A stretch of DNA of 28,881 bases from Ignavibacteria bacterium UBA2373 (GTDB lineage: Bacteria > Bacteroidota > Ignavibacteria > Kapaibacteriales > UBA961), in the NCBI GenBank assembly GCA_002344005.1, contig DDTD01000072.1:1-28881 (forward strand). Reading direction: 5' to 3'. The translations under genes were made by a program, and so were the position numbers. The notes below the pieces were generated by a model that ran no database searches, had not been told where the DNA came from, and was given only the letters and a program-made list of their open reading frames with translations. Numbering within the stretch: position 1 is the stretch's first letter; every line of letters starts with the position of its first letter. Positions 26,231 through 28,881 of the stretch are shown here, one piece after another.

Positions 26231-27421
26231 TTACAAGGAAAGAGCTTCCACGCCGGGCAATGGTTTGCCTTCTAAAAATTCTAAGGAAGCACCGCCGCCT
26301 GTGGAAACATGACTTACTTGTTTTTCTAAACCGAATTGCGCTATGGCAGCAGCGGAATCACCACCCCCGATGACGGTGATTGCTCCTTGGGCTGTGGCTT
26401 GGGTGAGTGCTTGCGCCACCGCTAATGTGCCCGCCGCAAAATTGCTCATCTCGAAAACGCCCATCGGTCCATTCCACACAATAGTTTTGGAGGAAAGTAT
26501 TGCTTCGGTATAAACAGCGCAGGTTGCCGGACCTATATCCAAACCCATCCAACCCGCGGGGATATGATCAACCGTGACAATAGTGCGCTCGGCTTCATTG
26601 GAAAAAGCATTCGCTATGACGGCATCGGTCGGTAAGAGTAAACGCACATTCTGAGCTTTGGCAGCGTCAAGAATATCTTTGGCTAATGAGACTTTATCCG
26701 CTTCTACCAATGAAGAACCCGTTTCATAGCCCATAGCTTTATAAAAGGTAAACATCATCCCGCCGCCGATGAGTATGGTATCGCAGCTATTCATCAATTG
26801 GCGGATAACATCAATTTTACCGGAAACTTTCGAGCCACCGAGTATGGCAGTGAAAGGTCTTTGGGGTTTGCCCAGAGCATCGCCCAGATATTGCAATTCT
26901 TTTTGCATCAATAATCCGGCAGCACGCTCGGTAAAGTGGGAAGCAATGCCCGTTGTGGTGGCATGGGCGCGGTGAGCAGTACCAAAAGCATCATTGACAT
27001 ACATATCGCCCAAATGGGCTAACGACTTAATAAAGTCAGCATCATTGGCTTCTTCTTCAGCATAAAAACGGACATTTTCCAAGAGCACAATATCTCCGGG
27101 ATTTGCCGATGCAATAACCGATTGCGCCGCTTCACCGATACAATCGTCTGCAAAGTGAACGTGGGCTGTGGTCAGAGTGCGCAAATGTGCAGCTACGGGT
27201 GCTAAACTATAAGCAAGATTGCGCTTGCCTTTCGGACGACCCAAATGGGACATCAGAATCACTATTGCCCCGCGGGAAGTGAGATTTTCAATAGTCGGTA
27301 AAGATTCGACTATGCGTTTATCGTCGGTGATAGTGCCATCTTCATGCAGCGGTACATTAAAATCAACACGTACTAAGACTTTTTTGCCTTGAACATCCAA
27401 ATCGGTGACTGATCGTATCAT
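26231..27421 (-). CDS. pgk: Phosphoglycerate kinase
   Basis: Glycolytic enzyme that transfers phosphate from 1,3-bisphosphoglycerate to ADP. It is 396 residues, a normal length. Visible are the N-domain signature VLVRVDFNVP near residue 13, MSHLGRPKGKRN, ILGGSKVSGKIDVI near 200, GGGMMFTF, WNGPMGVFE near 325 and the nucleotide-loop GGGDSAAA and STGGGASLEFLEGK near the end. The frame is open 49 codons upstream of 27421 with no family similarity; AAGGAT precedes the ATG by eight bases and an exact -7 element lies at 27460-27467. First of three tandem genes (65 bp to the rhomboid gene). Confidence 0.97.
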   Translation of the reverse strand: MIRSVTDLDVQGKKVLVRVDFNVPLHEDGTITDDKRIVESLPTIENLTSRGAIVILMSHLGRPKGKRNLAYSLAPVAAHLRTLTTAHVHFADDCIGEAAQSVIASANPGDIVLLENVRFYAEEEANDADFIKSLAHLGDMYVNDAFGTAHRAHATTTGIASHFTERAAGLLMQKELQYLGDALGKPQRPFTAILGGSKVSGKIDVIRQLMNSCDTILIGGGMMFTFYKAMGYETGSSLVEADKVSLAKDILDAAKAQNVRLLLPTDAVIANAFSNEAERTIVTVDHIPAGWMGLDIGPATCAVYTEAILSSKTIVWNGPMGVFEMSNFAAGTLAVAQALTQATAQGAITVIGGGDSAAAIAQFGLEKQVSHVSTGGGASLEFLEGKPLPGVEALSL

Positions 27422-27459
27422 GAGTAAAATCCTTGAGAGAAATGAGTAAATATCATCTT

Positions 27460-27467
27460 CAAAAATA
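27460..27467 (-). promoter_or_regulatory. Predicted -7 element for pgk
   Basis: TATTTTTG on the minus strand matches TANNTTTG, 39 bases upstream of the ATG at 27421. Its position inside the longer open frame supports the shorter protein. Confidence 0.5.
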
Positions 27468-27683
27468 AAAGGATTATTGGGAAGAAGAGCTTTCTGCGAT
27501 GAGAAAGAAGGGGGATAGGGTGTCCATATCTGCGTATCATAAGCAAATAGAGGGCTTATATTCCTCATGTTATTGAAAACTCATTCAATTGCTTTGCAGT
27601 TAGGGGCAAAAATGTGGTCATTGCGGGCAATCGGGTGAGATTGTAAAAAACAAAATTTTAACGTGGAAGATTAAAAAAAACCG

Positions 27684-27691
27684 TAAATTTG
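27684..27691 (+). promoter_or_regulatory. Predicted -7 element for the DUF4007-like gene
   Basis: TAAATTTG matches TANNTTTG exactly and lies 71 bases upstream of the ATG at 27762. No -33 TTG is seen at standard spacing. Confidence 0.45.
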
Positions 27692-27761
27692 CTATCGAAG
27701 TAAGCGACATGAATCTTAGCAGCTACCCTATATCACAATTAACAATCTTAGAGAAGAAATA

Positions 27762-28100
27762 ATGAAGGAACTTCATCAAACAACTAAATATACCTTCTCG
27801 GGGCACGATTCCTTTCAGTGTCGTCAACTTTGGCTTAAAAAAGGCTTCGACTTTGTGAAAGACAAAGGATCGTTTAATAGTGAAGATGCTGTTGTTAAAC
27901 TCGGTGTTGGTAAAAACATGGTTTCATCAATCCGTTATTGGATGAAAGTCTTCGATATCCTTGATAGTAAAGATACCCTAACGGAGTTCGGAACAAGATT
28001 GCTTGATACGGAACATGGCTATGACCCGTATCTTGAAGATGATGCAAGTTTGTGGCTATTACACTACAAACTAATAAAAACAGGAATCGAGCCAGTTTGA
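27762..28100 (+). CDS. DUF4007-family protein, shortened (N-terminal part only)
   Basis: A 112-residue protein that looks like the N-terminal third of a DUF4007 protein. The family features are SGHDSFQCRQLWLKKGFDF near residue 12, LGVGKNMVSSIRYWMKVF near 47 and DPYLEDDASLWLLHYKLIKT near 87. Known members are, from memory, about 290-300 residues, often beside PAPS-reductase-like/DndC-type genes of DNA sulfur-modification or other defence loci. Here the protein stops right after LIKTGIEPV. In a shifted frame the bases from 28091 read ASLINTIS before a stop, which could be the family's next few residues, so a frameshift plus deletion is likely. It may be a decaying remnant or a functional single-domain version. 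AGAAG lies just before the ATG. Confidence 0.68.
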   Translation: MKELHQTTKYTFSGHDSFQCRQLWLKKGFDFVKDKGSFNSEDAVVKLGVGKNMVSSIRYWMKVFDILDSKDTLTEFGTRLLDTEHGYDPYLEDDASLWLLHYKLIKTGIEPV

Positions 28101-28258
28101 TAAATACAATTTCTTAACTAAGTGATATTAAAGTGTTACAGAATAAATATTGTGACATTTCCTTGTCGAATAGGTTTTACGACTCAATATTTTATGCGTT
28201 TCTCACAAAAGTATAACCGTTCCAATCTTTAAGGCAAAAAAAGAATAAATTAGTCACT

Positions 28259-28465
28259 ATGAAAAGTTTAAAAATAGACGGGGTTGAGATTTTTCTTTTA
28301 CAAGAATCGTTAAAGCATTATAAATCTTTGGTCGAGAAAGAAGAATTTTCAAAGAATTCATTTATCACGAAAGAATATGTAATAGGAATGATTTCACAAC
28401 TTGAAGAAAAGCTTAAAGAAATAGCTGTTAAAGACAAAGTGAGAAGTATAAATGCAACTACCTAA
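28259..28465 (+). CDS. Small helical protein of unknown function
   Basis: A 68-residue, charged, probably all-helical protein (E-K-rich, with a heptad-like segment YVIGMISQLEEKLKEI near residues 41-56). I do not recognise a family. Its last 14 bases overlap the start of the following HNH-family gene in another frame, a sign of co-translation, and the pair may act together. No clear promoter or ribosome site is seen in the 158-bp gap before it, which holds no other gene. Confidence 0.55.
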   Translation: MKSLKIDGVEIFLLQESLKHYKSLVEKEEFSKNSFITKEYVIGMISQLEEKLKEIAVKDKVRSINATT

Positions 28466-28881
28466 TTCAAATGGCTTACCGGTCAATCTGCTTGCAGCTT
28501 GTTTCAATAATACTTCCGCAACTTATAAGTATTACTGGTTCTTATCAGTTCTACAGTCGGTTGAGAATCAAAATATGACAATTCCCAAAAAGGAATTATT
28601 TGCAAGAATGATTTCCAATGCTTGGTTTACCGTAAACTATTTTCATGTTTCTTTTGGTAAACAAGATTTAATTCAAGATGCAGTACGTATTGTAAATAAA
28701 ATTGAAAATATTTCTATTCATGAAAAACAGGAAATCGTTTTTCAAAAACTGTCATCAACAAGAAATTCTGAAACAGAAAAACAACTTTGGCATTTCAATA
28801 AAAATGTTCCCCATTGGTTTTTAAGCCCATGGTTTCCGAAGGAGAAAAATGAAACAGATTCAGTAAGAGAGAAAAGAATTT
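28452..28881 (+). CDS. Probable HNH-endonuclease-family protein, N-terminal part (runs off the window)
   Basis: An open frame from the ATG at 28452 to the window edge with no stop (143 codons). Its start, MQLPNSNGLPVNLLAACFNN followed by TSATYKYYWFLSVLQSVE, and later NAWFTVNYFHVSFGKQD, resemble the N-terminal region of a Bacteroidota protein family whose C-terminus carries an HNH nuclease motif. That assignment is from memory, and the catalytic part is not inside the window, so the nuclease call is inferred. The start overlaps the preceding small gene by 14 bp. The late part has NVPHWFLSPWFP. Confidence 0.55.
   Translation, partial: MQLPNSNGLPVNLLAACFNNTSATYKYYWFLSVLQSVENQNMTIPKKELFARMISNAWFTVNYFHVSFGKQDLIQDAVRIVNKIENISIHEKQEIVFQKLSSTRNSETEKQLWHFNKNVPHWFLSPWFPKEKNETDSVREKRI

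Larger units (their letters stand above)
27422..27761. other. Divergent intergenic region between pgk and the DUF4007-like gene
   Basis: A 340-bp region. It contains -7 elements for both flanking genes (27460-27467 minus, 27684-27691 plus). An open frame continuing the pgk frame covers 27422-27568 but has no similarity to anything known to me. It marks the change from housekeeping genes to accessory-looking ones. Confidence 0.6.

Noticed and set aside
27422..27568. N-terminal extension of phosphoglycerate kinase
   Set aside because: The added 49 residues have no family similarity and the region contains a promoter element and ribosome site for the shorter start.
28101..28258. Further DUF4007 coding sequence after the early stop
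   Set aside because: Beyond the eight residues from 28091, all three frames are broken by stops and show no family motif.
1..28881. tRNA, rRNA, riboswitch or insertion sequence
   Set aside because: No cloverleaf, conserved rRNA stretch, recognisable leader or transposase was found on either strand; a covariance-model search would be needed to exclude small RNAs.

Overview
The window looks like chromosomal DNA of an AT-rich (roughly 37% GC by eye) member of the Bacteroidota/Chlorobiota (FCB) group. The evidence is an Oar-like TonB receptor with an N-terminal carboxypeptidase-regulatory domain, three proteins with type IX secretion (T9SS) C-terminal sorting domains, the long three-domain form of IspG, and repeated matches to the Bacteroidota -7 promoter element TANNTTTG upstream of genes. 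The mix of YCF48/Asp-box proteins, a lone TipAS-type MerR regulator, and some genes with AAGGAG ribosome sites and others with none would suit a Kapabacteria- or Ignavibacteria-like lineage, but that narrower placement is a guess.

Layout. 65-1248 (+): a VanZ-like membrane protein overlapping a metallophosphoesterase. 1344-2567 (-): a LolC/LolE-type permease. 2714-8528 (+): a tight three-gene operon of TonB-dependent receptor, DUF4397 lipoprotein and T9SS-exported endonuclease/exonuclease/phosphatase-fold enzyme, closed by a bidirectional terminator. 8597-12199 (-): two tandem secreted YCF48/Asp-box proteins with T9SS sorting domains. 12489-14221 (+): a LytS-type sensor kinase with an overlapping LytTR response regulator, followed by three tandem 15-bp repeats. 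14308-16578 (-): a TPR-repeat histidine kinase. 16749-17246 (+): YajQ. 17303-19132 (-): a methyl-accepting chemotaxis protein. 19472-20248 (+): a MerR/TipAS regulator with a palindromic operator in its own promoter. 20288-21547 (-): serS. 21920-23014 (+): ychF. 23227-27421 (-): pgk, a rhomboid protease and ispG in tandem. 27762-28881 (+): an accessory-looking edge with a shortened DUF4007 protein, a small helical protein and the N-terminal part of a probable HNH-nuclease-family protein that runs off the window.

How the parts fit. The middle of the window is about the cell surface and signalling: an outer-membrane importer with its lipoprotein and an exported enzyme (plausibly for degrading and importing a phosphorus- or nucleotide-containing substrate), exported beta-propeller-like proteins, and several sensors. 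The right half is housekeeping (translation, glycolysis, isoprenoid precursor synthesis). The last 1.1 kb has the look of a defence or mobile region. No rRNA, tRNA, CRISPR array or insertion sequence was seen.
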